From positions 1-10,242 of the forward strand of contig JAWVZY010000027.1 of assembly GCA_033721955.1 (NCBI GenBank): a stretch of 10,242 nucleotides of DNA, written 5' to 3'. Shown here piece by piece: positions 6,055 through 10,242 of this stretch (the stretch's first letter is position 1; every line of letters begins with the position of its first letter). The notes beneath the pieces were generated by a model that saw nothing but the letters and a program-made list of their open reading frames with translations, had not been told where the DNA came from and did not search any database. The DNA comes from JAWVZY01 sp033721955 (GTDB taxonomy: Bacteria > Patescibacteriota > Minisyncoccia > Spechtbacterales > 2-12-FULL-38-22). A program made the translations under genes and the position numbers.

Positions 6055-6603
6055 CTACTGCTTTATGCTTTCTATAACGAACGGACCCCGCACAGAAGTT
6101 GTAAACTCCTCCGCGGCTGATAGCGCCTGTCTTATTCTCTCTTCAGGTGTCAATCCACTATACCGAGTGGTATAGAGCGAACCAAGTGCCTCACCCCTTC
6201 CGCTGCCGAGAGCGTCAAAATTGAAACCCTCAACTCTGGAAACTGAAAAGTCATAACTCAAATCATATAATCTTTTATTATGAGCTACTATAGCGTAAGC
6301 CCTTCCGGTTTCTTCACTGTTATCTATCTTGGCGGCGCCAAATTCCTTCAATCTTTCCCTAACCGCGCTGGAAAATACCGTAGCCATATATTCATAATCA
6401 TCAAGATTTTTGTCCTGAGGAGGTATTTCAAATCCAAACTTCAAAAGATTTATATCCCTTACTCTTCCCGCAAAACCCATCATAATACCGTCTCTTTGTA
6501 TTATCTTAGTATCTACTCCCCGAGCGTAACCCCCCGAGGTCATAATAGTATCGCAACCCATCCAAACTGTATCTTGTTCAACTATCGCGGCAATGCATGT
6601 CAT
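6055..6603 (-). CDS. Proteasome-like Ntn-hydrolase family protein
   Basis: The 182-residue product starts MTCIAAIV...MGCDT, the signature of a bacterial group related to proteasome beta subunits and HslV. After Met removal, Thr2 would be the N-terminal nucleophile. Asp18 and Lys33 (in DTK) match the catalytic Asp17 and Lys33 of the proteasome fold, and Ser134 in the GSGRGEALG glycine-rich turn fits the conserved Ser129. The length matches a single beta-type subunit, so the fold should be complete and probably oligomeric. Related actinobacterial proteins that I recall share DDYxYM and SVRGPFxIESI near the end. Their substrate is not known, and no ATPase or Pup gene is nearby. The start is set by AAGGAGA; a TTGACA/TATTTT promoter precedes it. 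Confidence 0.85.
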   Translation of the reverse strand: MTCIAAIVEQDTVWMGCDTIMTSGGYARGVDTKIIQRDGIMMGFAGRVRDINLLKFGFEIPPQDKNLDDYEYMATVFSSAVRERLKEFGAAKIDNSEETGRAYAIVAHNKRLYDLSYDFSVSRVEGFNFDALGSGRGEALGSLYTTRYSGLTPEERIRQALSAAEEFTTSVRGPFVIESIKQ

Positions 6604-6640
6604 TTTTGGTCTCCTTTTGTCAATACAAATAACTGCCTAT

Positions 6641-6669
6641 AAAATACAGTAAAAATTTATAGTTGTCAA
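6641..6669 (-). promoter_or_regulatory. Promoter of the Ntn-hydrolase gene
   Basis: Minus-strand TTGACA (6664-6669), a 17-bp spacer, then TATTTT (6641-6646). The perfect -35 starts inside the T-run of the terminator at 6673-6694, so termination and initiation signals are fused. Confidence 0.7.
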
Positions 6670-6672
6670 AAA

Positions 6673-6694
6673 AACAGCCCCTGTGCGGGCTGTT
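6673..6694 (-). terminator. Terminator of the 6709-6900 gene
   Basis: On the minus strand AACAGCCC, a 6-nt loop and GGGCTGTT are followed by TTTTT. The same 8-bp stem recurs in the terminators at 6972-7000 and 9138-9159. Confidence 0.88.
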
Positions 6695-6708
6695 GTTTAA
6701 GGTGCTAA

Positions 6709-6900
6709 TTAATCCCCTCGCAAAATACCAAACAATCTGCTCCAAATACCCGGTTTGGAATTAAAAACAAACAATCTTTTATCGTCTACATCTTTAGACA
6801 TATCTTCACCCAAGCTACCACCACAACGACCACAAAAAGATTTTTTTGTTATGCCTGTCTTTTTGGGTAAAACCTCATGTTTTCCATGCGGACACTTCAC
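6709..6900 (-). CDS. Small zinc-finger protein, C-x4-H-x14-C-x2-C module
   Basis: The product has 63 residues and starts at a GTG (6898-6900), supported by GAAGG 7 nt upstream; no other start would keep C3. C3, H8, C23 and C26 form a likely four-ligand zinc site in CPHGKHEV...FCGRCGG. The same pattern with identical spacing lies at the C-terminus of the protein at 7811-8317. The remaining half is polar and ends in IWSRLFGILRGD, a short amphipathic tail; the other protein also ends in LRGD. The gene is a single unit with its own promoter (6933-6961) and terminator. I recognise no named family. A regulatory or adaptor role would fit so small a zinc protein, but this is a guess. Confidence 0.75.
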   Translation of the reverse strand: MKCPHGKHEVLPKKTGITKKSFCGRCGGSLGEDMSKDVDDKRLFVFNSKPGIWSRLFGILRGD

Positions 6901-6932
6901 TGCAAAACCTTCTTTCTATAAATGTTGTCCCT

Positions 6933-6961
6933 ATATTACACCAAATACACCCTGAAAACAA
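6933..6961 (-). promoter_or_regulatory. Promoter of the 6709-6900 gene
   Basis: Minus-strand TTGTTT (6956-6961), a 17-bp spacer, then TAATAT (6933-6938). It begins right after the terminator at 6972-7000. Confidence 0.55.
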
Positions 6962-6971
6962 TATGAAGATT

Positions 6972-7000
6972 AAAAACAGCCCTTATTTGGGGCTGTTTTT
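6972..7000 (-). terminator. Terminator of the DUF3467 gene
   Basis: AAAAACAGCCC (6972-6982) pairs with GGGCTGTTTTT (6990-7000) over 11 bp with a 7-nt loop. On the minus strand the gene at 7021-7311 ends just upstream. The symmetric A/T tracts could let it act in both directions. Confidence 0.88.
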
Positions 7001-7020
7001 AATTCCGCCTTTGGGTAATG

Positions 7021-7311
7021 TTATTTATTTTCGTTTTCGTGTTTGTGCAACTTTATCTCGCCGTGGTGGTCTTCGTACTTTTTGAGATTCTCCCCTATTG
7101 CCGCATACAAACGCTTCATATGCCTGGGGCTTAAAATAATTCTATCCAACAAGTGTGCGGCTCTGTGAGGGTCCATAAAAAGAAACTCAAGTATGAATTC
7201 CTCATTACCGTGAAATACCTGCACCGCATTTGCATATCGCCCCTTTAGAGCATCCTCAGATGCCTGAGCGTGCGGTTGTTGGCTTGGTTTTTGGTTTGAT
7301 GACTCTGCCAT
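7021..7311 (-). CDS. DUF3467 family protein
   Basis: The 96-residue product matches the pattern I know for DUF3467: RYAN at 25-28, then EEFILEFLF (37-45), DPHRA (47-51), a RIILSPRHMKRLYAAI core (57-72), and ENLKKYEDHHGEI to close. This is about the full length of the family. Residues 1-24 are a Gln/Ser-rich variable tail, and the last ten are His/Lys/Glu/Asn-rich. DUF3467 proteins are small and cytosolic and have no established function. There is no Shine-Dalgarno before the ATG, only an A/T-rich leader. I cannot place a confident promoter. The gene stands alone between the terminator at 6972-7000 and the divergent zinc-ribbon gene at 7471. Confidence 0.85.
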   Translation of the reverse strand: MAESSNQKPSQQPHAQASEDALKGRYANAVQVFHGNEEFILEFLFMDPHRAAHLLDRIILSPRHMKRLYAAIGENLKKYEDHHGEIKLHKHENENK

Positions 7312-7415
7312 AATAATTTATATTAATTTTCAGTTTATTTGTATATCGACTATCTACAGCATACAGCAATTTAGATAAAATTAAAAATATTTTTTAATAA
7401 ATACCTAAGTTACCC

Positions 7416-7444
7416 TTTACTAAATTAAGAAATAATGTTATATT
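7416..7444 (+). promoter_or_regulatory. Promoter of the 7471-7770 zinc-ribbon gene
   Basis: TTTACT (7416-7421), a 17-bp spacer, then TATATT (7439-7444). It includes TACCCTTTAC (7411-7420), also present at the promoter of the IscA/ErpA-like gene. Transcription would start at about 7451, which rules out the upstream ATG at 7435. Confidence 0.65.
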
Positions 7445-7470
7445 TTAGCCAGTTACTGAGAGGAGAAATT

Positions 7471-7770
7471 GTGTATTCAAGCATAACACTAAAAACTACG
7501 TGCAGTACTTTGCATTGTGATAGTGAAGTGCATATTCCATATTACGACATTATAGAGGTTGTAGAACATGAAAAAGGCGGCCCGGGATACTATGTCTTTA
7601 ATTGCCCCCGATGCAAGAAGAGACAGAAAAGGCCGTTAGATGTTTTCACCATCAACCACCTTGCGCAAATGGGAGTAGAGAAAAGAACTGAGCTTACACA
7701 TCAAGAAGTTGAGGCAACAGTAGTTCAAATGGCGCAAGAGGACTGCCTGGTTAAATTCCTCGTTAAATAA
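7471..7770 (+). CDS. Single-module zinc-ribbon protein
   Basis: I choose the GTG at 7471 as the start, giving 99 residues. AGGAG lies 5 nt before it, whereas an in-frame ATG at 7435 has no Shine-Dalgarno and lies upstream of the predicted transcription start. The module has C11-x4-C16, then Y41-V-F-N-C45-P-R-C48, then L64..MG68V. It is the same fold unit as in the proteins at 4978-5532 and 5553-6008, but the first cysteine pair is spaced by four residues instead of two. About 30 polar, helical residues follow, ending in CLVKFLVK. No membrane segment is seen. The gene is a single unit with a promoter at 7416-7444 and a terminator at 7774-7796. The function is unknown. Confidence 0.8.
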   Translation: MYSSITLKTTCSTLHCDSEVHIPYYDIIEVVEHEKGGPGYYVFNCPRCKKRQKRPLDVFTINHLAQMGVEKRTELTHQEVEATVVQMAQEDCLVKFLVK

Positions 7771-7773
7771 AAC

Positions 7774-7796
7774 ACCCCGCCTAACGCGGGGTTTTT
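7774..7796. terminator. Terminator between convergent genes
   Basis: ACCCCGC (7774-7780) pairs with GCGGGGT (7786-7792) and a T-run follows on the plus strand. The minus-strand reading also has a T-rich tail, so it can serve the gene ending at 7811 as well. Confidence 0.88.
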
Positions 7797-7810
7797 CTGT
7801 GAAGGAGAAA

Positions 7811-8317
7811 CTAAATATCGCCTCTTAATTTTTCTACAAACCAATCAGGCAGATCTTTTGTGCAACGGCCACAATAGGGAATGCCCGAATGTGACTCGTA
7901 CCTTAGTATTACCTCATGATCGCCAAAGGGGCAACCATCCTGTTCATCGCAATAACAAATAAAGTGGAGTGTTGTAGTATGGCACTTTCTGCGCATTGCA
8001 TAGGAACGAGCCAAATTTAAGAAACTTTTTTGGAAATTTTCATCTTGAACTGCATCTTCAATAAATCTCTGTATATTACCGCTTGCGGTCTCTTCTCTAA
8101 GTTTCATTGTATCAAGGAAATGCTCCTTGAGATCATCACAAACACATCCATTTACACGTGCTGCAAGCACTACAGCCGGCAATAAAGTATCAATGTAAAA
8201 CTGCTTTATCTCTTCTATTGAGTTAAGCTCCTCTGCCTTGGGGTAAATTTCTCTTTGAAAAATTTCCGCGGCCTTTGGGGCGTTGGCAAAAAATTCCTGA
8301 ATGGCTATCTTTCTCAT
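7811..8317 (-). CDS. Helical protein with C-terminal C-x4-H-x14-C-x2-C zinc module
   Basis: The 168-residue product has a long helical N-terminal part (about 1-110) with a CVC pair at C58/C60, then a Cys/His-rich tail. C121 and C123 (CYC) precede the module C129-P-F-G-D-H134-E-V...Y-C149-G-R-C152. The C, H, C, C spacing equals that of the small protein at 6709-6900, and both proteins end in LRGD(I). The module should bind one zinc ion. I recognise no family for the N-terminal part. The start has AAGGAGG upstream. The promoter (8350-8378) contains the 16-base box shared with two other minus-strand genes, so it belongs to a likely small regulon. It diverges from the gene at 8465. Confidence 0.78.
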   Translation of the reverse strand: MRKIAIQEFFANAPKAAEIFQREIYPKAEELNSIEEIKQFYIDTLLPAVVLAARVNGCVCDDLKEHFLDTMKLREETASGNIQRFIEDAVQDENFQKSFLNLARSYAMRRKCHTTTLHFICYCDEQDGCPFGDHEVILRYESHSGIPYCGRCTKDLPDWFVEKLRGDI

Positions 8318-8349
8318 CTTGGCCTCCTTTATGTTTGGGTGCTAAATAT

Positions 8350-8380
8350 AGGATAATCCACTCCCCTCTTTTTGTAAAGA
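8350..8380 (-). promoter_or_regulatory. Promoter of the 7811-8317 gene with shared 16-bp box
   Basis: Minus-strand TTTACA (8373-8378), a 17-bp spacer, then TATCCT (8350-8355). The box at 8365-8380 reads TCTTTACAAAAAGAGG and is identical at 9460-9475 and 9799-9814. The leader TATATTTAGCACC also resembles that of the 9166-9417 gene. Confidence 0.75.
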
Positions 8381-8400
8381 AAATACCTATATTGTGCAGC

Positions 8401-8428
8401 TTGTTTTTTAATAATATTTTGATATACT
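8401..8428 (+). promoter_or_regulatory. Promoter of the 8465-9114 gene pair
   Basis: TTGTTT (8401-8406), a 16-bp spacer, then TATACT (8423-8428). It is divergent from the boxed promoter at 8350-8380. Confidence 0.55.
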
Positions 8429-8464
8429 TATTTTAGTTCCCAAGACCACAGAAAGGTAAAGACC

Positions 8465-8677
8465 ATGGGCCTTTTTAGAAGGAAAAAAGGAAAGCACGAA
8501 AAAAGAAAATATCTCCATGAGAGAGCGCCGGATTACATTGTCCGCTCCATTGAATCAAAAAGATTAGAAAGACCACCCACAAGACCCGAGTACAGAAAAG
8601 AGCTTACAGAAGCTGTTATAAAGGTGTTAAACGAAATTATAGAAGAAGCTTCTAAGCACGAGGGGGTTCGAATATGA
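8465..8677 (+). CDS. Small basic protein of unknown function
   Basis: This 70-residue protein begins with a strongly basic stretch (MGLFRRKKGKHEKRKYLH) and ends in a predicted helix rich in Glu, Ile and Val. No Cys, membrane segment or known motif is seen. The basic N-terminus could bind nucleic acid or lipid head groups, which is a guess. The Shine-Dalgarno is a modest AAAGG 8 nt upstream of the ATG. Its stop overlaps the next gene's start in an ATGA (8674-8677), so the two are translationally coupled and their products probably act together. Confidence 0.7.
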   Translation: MGLFRRKKGKHEKRKYLHERAPDYIVRSIESKRLERPPTRPEYRKELTEAVIKVLNEIIEEASKHEGVRI

Positions 8678-9114
8678 TAAGACAGATCTGGGAAGAGCTC
8701 ATTCTGCTTCCGTTTCTAGTGCGGGATAAAAGAAAGAGAGCCCGCCTGATACTAAAGAGGGCAATTGAAAGACGCGGATGGGGTGTTATAAGCCCATTTG
8801 GCCGCAGAGATACCCAAGAGGCATGGATGGATTTTCTTGATGTTTCCTACGGCATAGACGGCTACGATGATGTAAATATAGATAGGTTTCTTGAACTCCC
8901 TCCCGAAAAACAGAGAAACTTAGAGAGAGGCGGTATGGTTATGTTGTCTCCTGAAGGCGGACTTCCCGGCCCCAGAAAGCAAGAAAGATTATATGGCCGC
9001 GTTATTGAATACGATACTCAAGAGGCAAGAGAATCTCAAAGAATACTCATCGAAAAGCTACGGCAAAAACTCACTGAGGCATCCGAACAAAGCACACAAA
9101 ACCCGCAACAATAG
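8674..9114 (+). CDS. Unknown 146-residue charged protein
   Basis: I recognise no family. The product starts with a hydrophobic patch (IWEELILLPFLV), followed by an Arg-rich helix (RDKRKRARLILKRAIERRGW). The middle has aromatic and Asp-rich segments such as SYGIDGYDDVNIDRFLELP and a Gly/Pro-rich loop (LSPEGGLPGPRKQ). The end is a polar Gln/Glu-rich helix and tail. The ATG overlaps the stop of the small basic gene before it, and no separate Shine-Dalgarno stands out, so translation is probably coupled. The terminator at 9098-9124 uses the last codons as its left arm. Confidence 0.7.
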   Translation: MIRQIWEELILLPFLVRDKRKRARLILKRAIERRGWGVISPFGRRDTQEAWMDFLDVSYGIDGYDDVNIDRFLELPPEKQRNLERGGMVMLSPEGGLPGPRKQERLYGRVIEYDTQEARESQRILIEKLRQKLTEASEQSTQNPQQ

Positions 9115-9124
9115 CGGGTTTTTT
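9098..9124 (+). terminator. Terminator overlapping the stop of the 8674-9114 gene
   Basis: AAAACCCGC (9098-9106) pairs with GCGGGTTTT (9114-9122) and a T-run follows. The left arm lies in coding sequence and the TAG stop (9112-9114) borders the right arm. Confidence 0.88.
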
Positions 9125-9137
9125 AATGTAAAGAAAA

Positions 9138-9159
9138 AACAGCCCGGGTGTGGGCTGTT
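9138..9159 (-). terminator. Terminator of the 9166-9417 gene
   Basis: Minus-strand AACAGCCC, a 6-nt loop and GGGCTGTT are followed by TTTTC. It has the same stem as the terminators at 6673-6694 and 6972-7000. The T-run leads into TTTACA, as at real promoters nearby, but no -10 or downstream gene follows. Confidence 0.85.
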
Positions 9160-9165
9160 GGGTTA

Positions 9166-9417
9166 TTAAGCATCACACAGCTGATAGGGAGCGTTTGTAT
9201 TTACACCGATTACCGGAATCATTGATGCATTACAATTTGTGCATCGCCATGTATATACGCTTGAAGCAATAAAATTGTGCTCTGGGTCCGGCTCGCTTAA
9301 AGCTCTTTCTCCCACAATTTCTTTCTCGATTTGCCGTATATGAACCTCTACCACTATCCAGGCCGCAACTATCAAAACAAGCACTGTGCCGAATGCCACC
9401 ATTATAAATGTTTCCAT
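9166..9417 (-). CDS. Small membrane protein with Cys-rich C-terminus
   Basis: The 83-residue product has one membrane helix at about residues 5-25, then a charged stretch (IRQIEKEIVGERALSEPDPEH), then WRCTNCNASMIPVIG and a C-terminal QLCDA. C59, C62 and C81 are three of the four ligands of a zinc ribbon. The fourth would normally follow C81, but the protein ends two residues later, so the site is incomplete or uses another ligand such as D82 or H47. The start has AAAGGAG. The promoter carries the 16-base box shared with two neighbours. No family is recognised. Confidence 0.72.
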   Translation of the reverse strand: METFIMVAFGTVLVLIVAAWIVVEVHIRQIEKEIVGERALSEPDPEHNFIASSVYTWRCTNCNASMIPVIGVNTNAPYQLCDA

Positions 9418-9444
9418 TTTTCTCCTTTGCTTGGTGCTGAATAT

Positions 9445-9475
9445 AAAATAAACTAAAAACCTCTTTTTGTAAAGA
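9445..9475 (-). promoter_or_regulatory. Promoter of the 9166-9417 gene with shared 16-bp box
   Basis: Minus-strand TTTACA (9468-9473), a 17-bp spacer, then TATTTT (9445-9450). The box lies at 9460-9475. The T-run of the preceding terminator (9479-9497) leads straight into the -35. Confidence 0.75.
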
Positions 9476-9478
9476 AAA

Positions 9479-9497
9479 AACCCCGTATCGTGGGGTT
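9479..9497 (-). terminator. Terminator of the 9521-9751 gene
   Basis: Minus-strand AACCCC (9492-9497) pairs with GGGGTT (9479-9484) around a 7-nt loop, followed by TTTTC. It abuts the promoter of the next gene. Confidence 0.72.
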
Positions 9498-9520
9498 AGA
9501 CGCCTAATGCTTGGAGGTAG

Positions 9521-9751
9521 TTAGGATTTATTGCTTTCCTTTTTACTGCGAACCGCTGAAAGAGTATCCCGGTATGCAAATACTAAAGATACTATAAACA
9601 TTGATCCAAAAATGGCCAAAAAGGCGCTAAGTGCTAAATCATTCACAAAGCTATTGATAAGGGTTGTAAGCAGTGCAATTAAGGCAACTGCTACTAATCC
9701 GGCAATAATGATGAAGATAACCACACTAAATGCTTTTAAATGATCTATCAT
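9521..9751 (-). CDS. Small two-helix membrane protein
   Basis: The 76-residue product has two hydrophobic segments, at about residues 8-32 and 39-60, a short polar turn between them and a basic tail (YRDTLSAVRSKKESNKS). Both ends should lie in the cytoplasm by the positive-inside rule. No motif or family is recognised. An AGAGGT site precedes the ATG. The promoter (9784-9812) has the shared 16-base box, and an 18-bp AT-rich perfect hairpin sits directly upstream of it. Confidence 0.7.
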   Translation of the reverse strand: MIDHLKAFSVVIFIIIAGLVAVALIALLTTLINSFVNDLALSAFLAIFGSMFIVSLVFAYRDTLSAVRSKKESNKS

Positions 9752-9783
9752 ATTTTACCTCTTTCACATAGTGAACTAACAAG

Positions 9784-9814
9784 ATAATATCGCACCCTCC
9801 TCTTTTTGTAAAGA
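9784..9814 (-). promoter_or_regulatory. Promoter of the 9521-9751 gene with shared 16-bp box
   Basis: Minus-strand TTTACA (9807-9812), a 17-bp spacer, then TATTAT (9784-9789). The box lies at 9799-9814. Confidence 0.75.
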
Positions 9815-9854
9815 TTTATTACTTAATAAATTACTTAATTTATTAAGTAATAAA
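9815..9854. repeat. 18-bp perfect AT-only-rich inverted repeat
   Basis: TTTATTACTTAATAAATT (9815-9832) pairs perfectly with 9837-9854 around the loop ACTT. It contains almost no G or C, so it is a poor terminator. It starts one base upstream of the boxed promoter and could be a regulator-binding palindrome. Confidence 0.8.
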
Positions 9855-9867
9855 ATTCCAACTAAAA

Positions 9868-9888
9868 AGCCGCGCAATACACGCGACT
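9868..9888 (-). terminator. Terminator of a short minus-strand unit
   Basis: Minus-strand AGTCGCG, a 7-nt loop and CGCGGCT (one G-U pair) are followed by TTTTT. It overlaps the stop of a 13-codon reading frame at 9887-9928. Confidence 0.6.
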
Positions 9889-9928
9889 ACTCCCCTCCTG
9901 CAATCCTATTCATAAATTTTTTAAACAT
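9887..9928 (-). CDS. Possible 13-residue leader or micro-peptide
   Basis: The frame MFKKFMNRIAGGE lies between two terminators (9946-9971 and 9868-9888), and its stop is inside the second hairpin, as seen for two real genes in this window. A GGGAT sequence precedes the ATG and TAGTAT/TATAGG could be a -10, but no -35 is evident. The short length makes chance likely. The segment could equally give a small RNA. Confidence 0.25.
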   Translation of the reverse strand: MFKKFMNRIAGGE

Positions 9929-9945
9929 ATCCCTATACTACCACA

Positions 9946-9971
9946 AAACCCGCCAACGCGTTGGCGGGTTT
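9946..9971 (-). terminator. Strong terminator of the right-edge gene
   Basis: A perfect 26-nt palindrome (9946-9958 with 9959-9971) built on AAACCCGCCAACG. On the minus strand it ends in GGGTTTTG. A smaller perfect hairpin, ATTGCC/GGCAAT, lies at 9983-9998 between it and the gene. Confidence 0.82.
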
Positions 9972-10001
9972 ATTATTTATTCATTGCCATTAGGCAATTA
10001 T

Positions 10002-10241
10002 CTATTCAATCCAAGCCATTTGGCAAACAGATTCTGCTTTCTTGCTATCAACAGGTAAATAACGCGTTTCTATATTAGAACCTCCTAAATGCTGAACTCG
10101 CATTCTTTTCCTTTGAAGTTTTATAGGCTCTGAACATGTAAAACCGGAATTTCCAGTACTATATTCTGTATCATATTTAAATTCGGGTTCGTTAAAACTA
10201 TCTATTATACTACCGGGGGTAATGCCATAAAAAAAATATGC
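10002..10241 (-). CDS. Unrecognised protein, C-terminal part only (cut by the window edge)
   Basis: An open minus-strand frame of 79 codons enters from the right edge without a stop and ends at TAG (10002-10004). The visible residues start AYFFYGITPGSIIDSFNEPE, continue through FKYDTEYSTGNSGFTCSEP and a basic LQRKRMRV stretch, and end KKAESVCQMAWIE. It has two Cys and no membrane segment. The real start lies outside the window. Support comes from the length of the open frame and from the strong terminator 30-56 bases after the stop. The family and function are unknown. Confidence 0.55.
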   Translation of the reverse strand, partial: AYFFYGITPGSIIDSFNEPEFKYDTEYSTGNSGFTCSEPIKLQRKRMRVQHLGGSNIETRYLPVDSKKAESVCQMAWIE

Positions 10242-10242
10242 A

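Noticed and set aside
7435..7470. ATG at 7435 as the start of the zinc-ribbon gene
   Set aside because: It lies upstream of the -10's expected transcription start and has no Shine-Dalgarno; the GTG at 7471 has AGGAG at ideal spacing.
9128..9133. A fourth boxed promoter (TTTACA after a terminator T-run)
   Set aside because: Only the TCTTTACA half is present, no -10 follows, and the downstream gene is convergent.
4978..9751. A defence or toxin-antitoxin system in the small-gene run
   Set aside because: No nuclease, toxin, helicase or other effector motif is visible; zinc modules and small membrane proteins alone do not support it.
410..9751. Recoded UGA, as in some CPR lineages
   Set aside because: All recognised proteins (DnaJ, IscA/ErpA, Ntn-hydrolase, DUF3467) read through at full length in the standard code with no internal UGA.

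Overview
The window looks like a piece of a small, AT-rich bacterial chromosome that uses the standard genetic code, probably from the Patescibacteria/CPR (Parcubacteria-like) radiation. That placement is an inference. It rests on short, mostly family-orphan genes, very compact intergenic regions, strong Shine-Dalgarno sites on most but not all genes, and the mix of a CvpA-like protein, DnaJ, a membrane SurA-N protein, DUF3467 and many tiny Cys-rich proteins. I see no transposase, integrase, CRISPR array, phage structural gene or recognisable defence operon.

Layout. Positions 1-400 hold no protein gene. They carry three tRNA 3'-end-like repeats, a minus-strand tRNA-Lys(UUU) embedded in an unusually long inverted repeat, and two matching perfect hairpins. 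Positions 410-2969 are a minus-strand operon: polytopic membrane protein, dnaJ, CvpA-like protein. Upstream of it, 3034-3870 encodes a membrane-anchored SurA-N chaperone-like protein with its own terminator. At about 4357-4483 back-to-back promoters drive an unknown gene (3964-4356, minus) and an A-type Fe-S carrier of the IscA/ErpA family (4484-4873, plus).

Positions 4978-9751 form a run of short, mostly unrecognised genes. Many carry CxxC pairs that should bind zinc. Four copies of one double-CxxC module occur in three proteins (4978-5532, 5553-6008, 7471-7770). A second module, C-x4-H-x14-C-x2-C, occurs in two others (6709-6900 and 7811-8317). Among them lie a proteasome-like Ntn-hydrolase (6055-6603), a DUF3467 protein (7021-7311), an overlapping unknown gene pair (8465-9114) and two small membrane proteins (9166-9417, 9521-9751). 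The right edge cuts an unrecognised minus-strand gene.

How the genes may work together. Three minus-strand genes (7811-8317, 9166-9417, 9521-9751) have promoters built on the same 16-base sequence at a fixed distance from the -10, which suggests shared regulation. Several genes are separate transcription units in which one gene's terminator runs directly into the next gene's -35 box. The strongest lead for something undescribed is this set of small zinc-module proteins together with the common promoter box. Their biochemical role cannot be read from the sequence.
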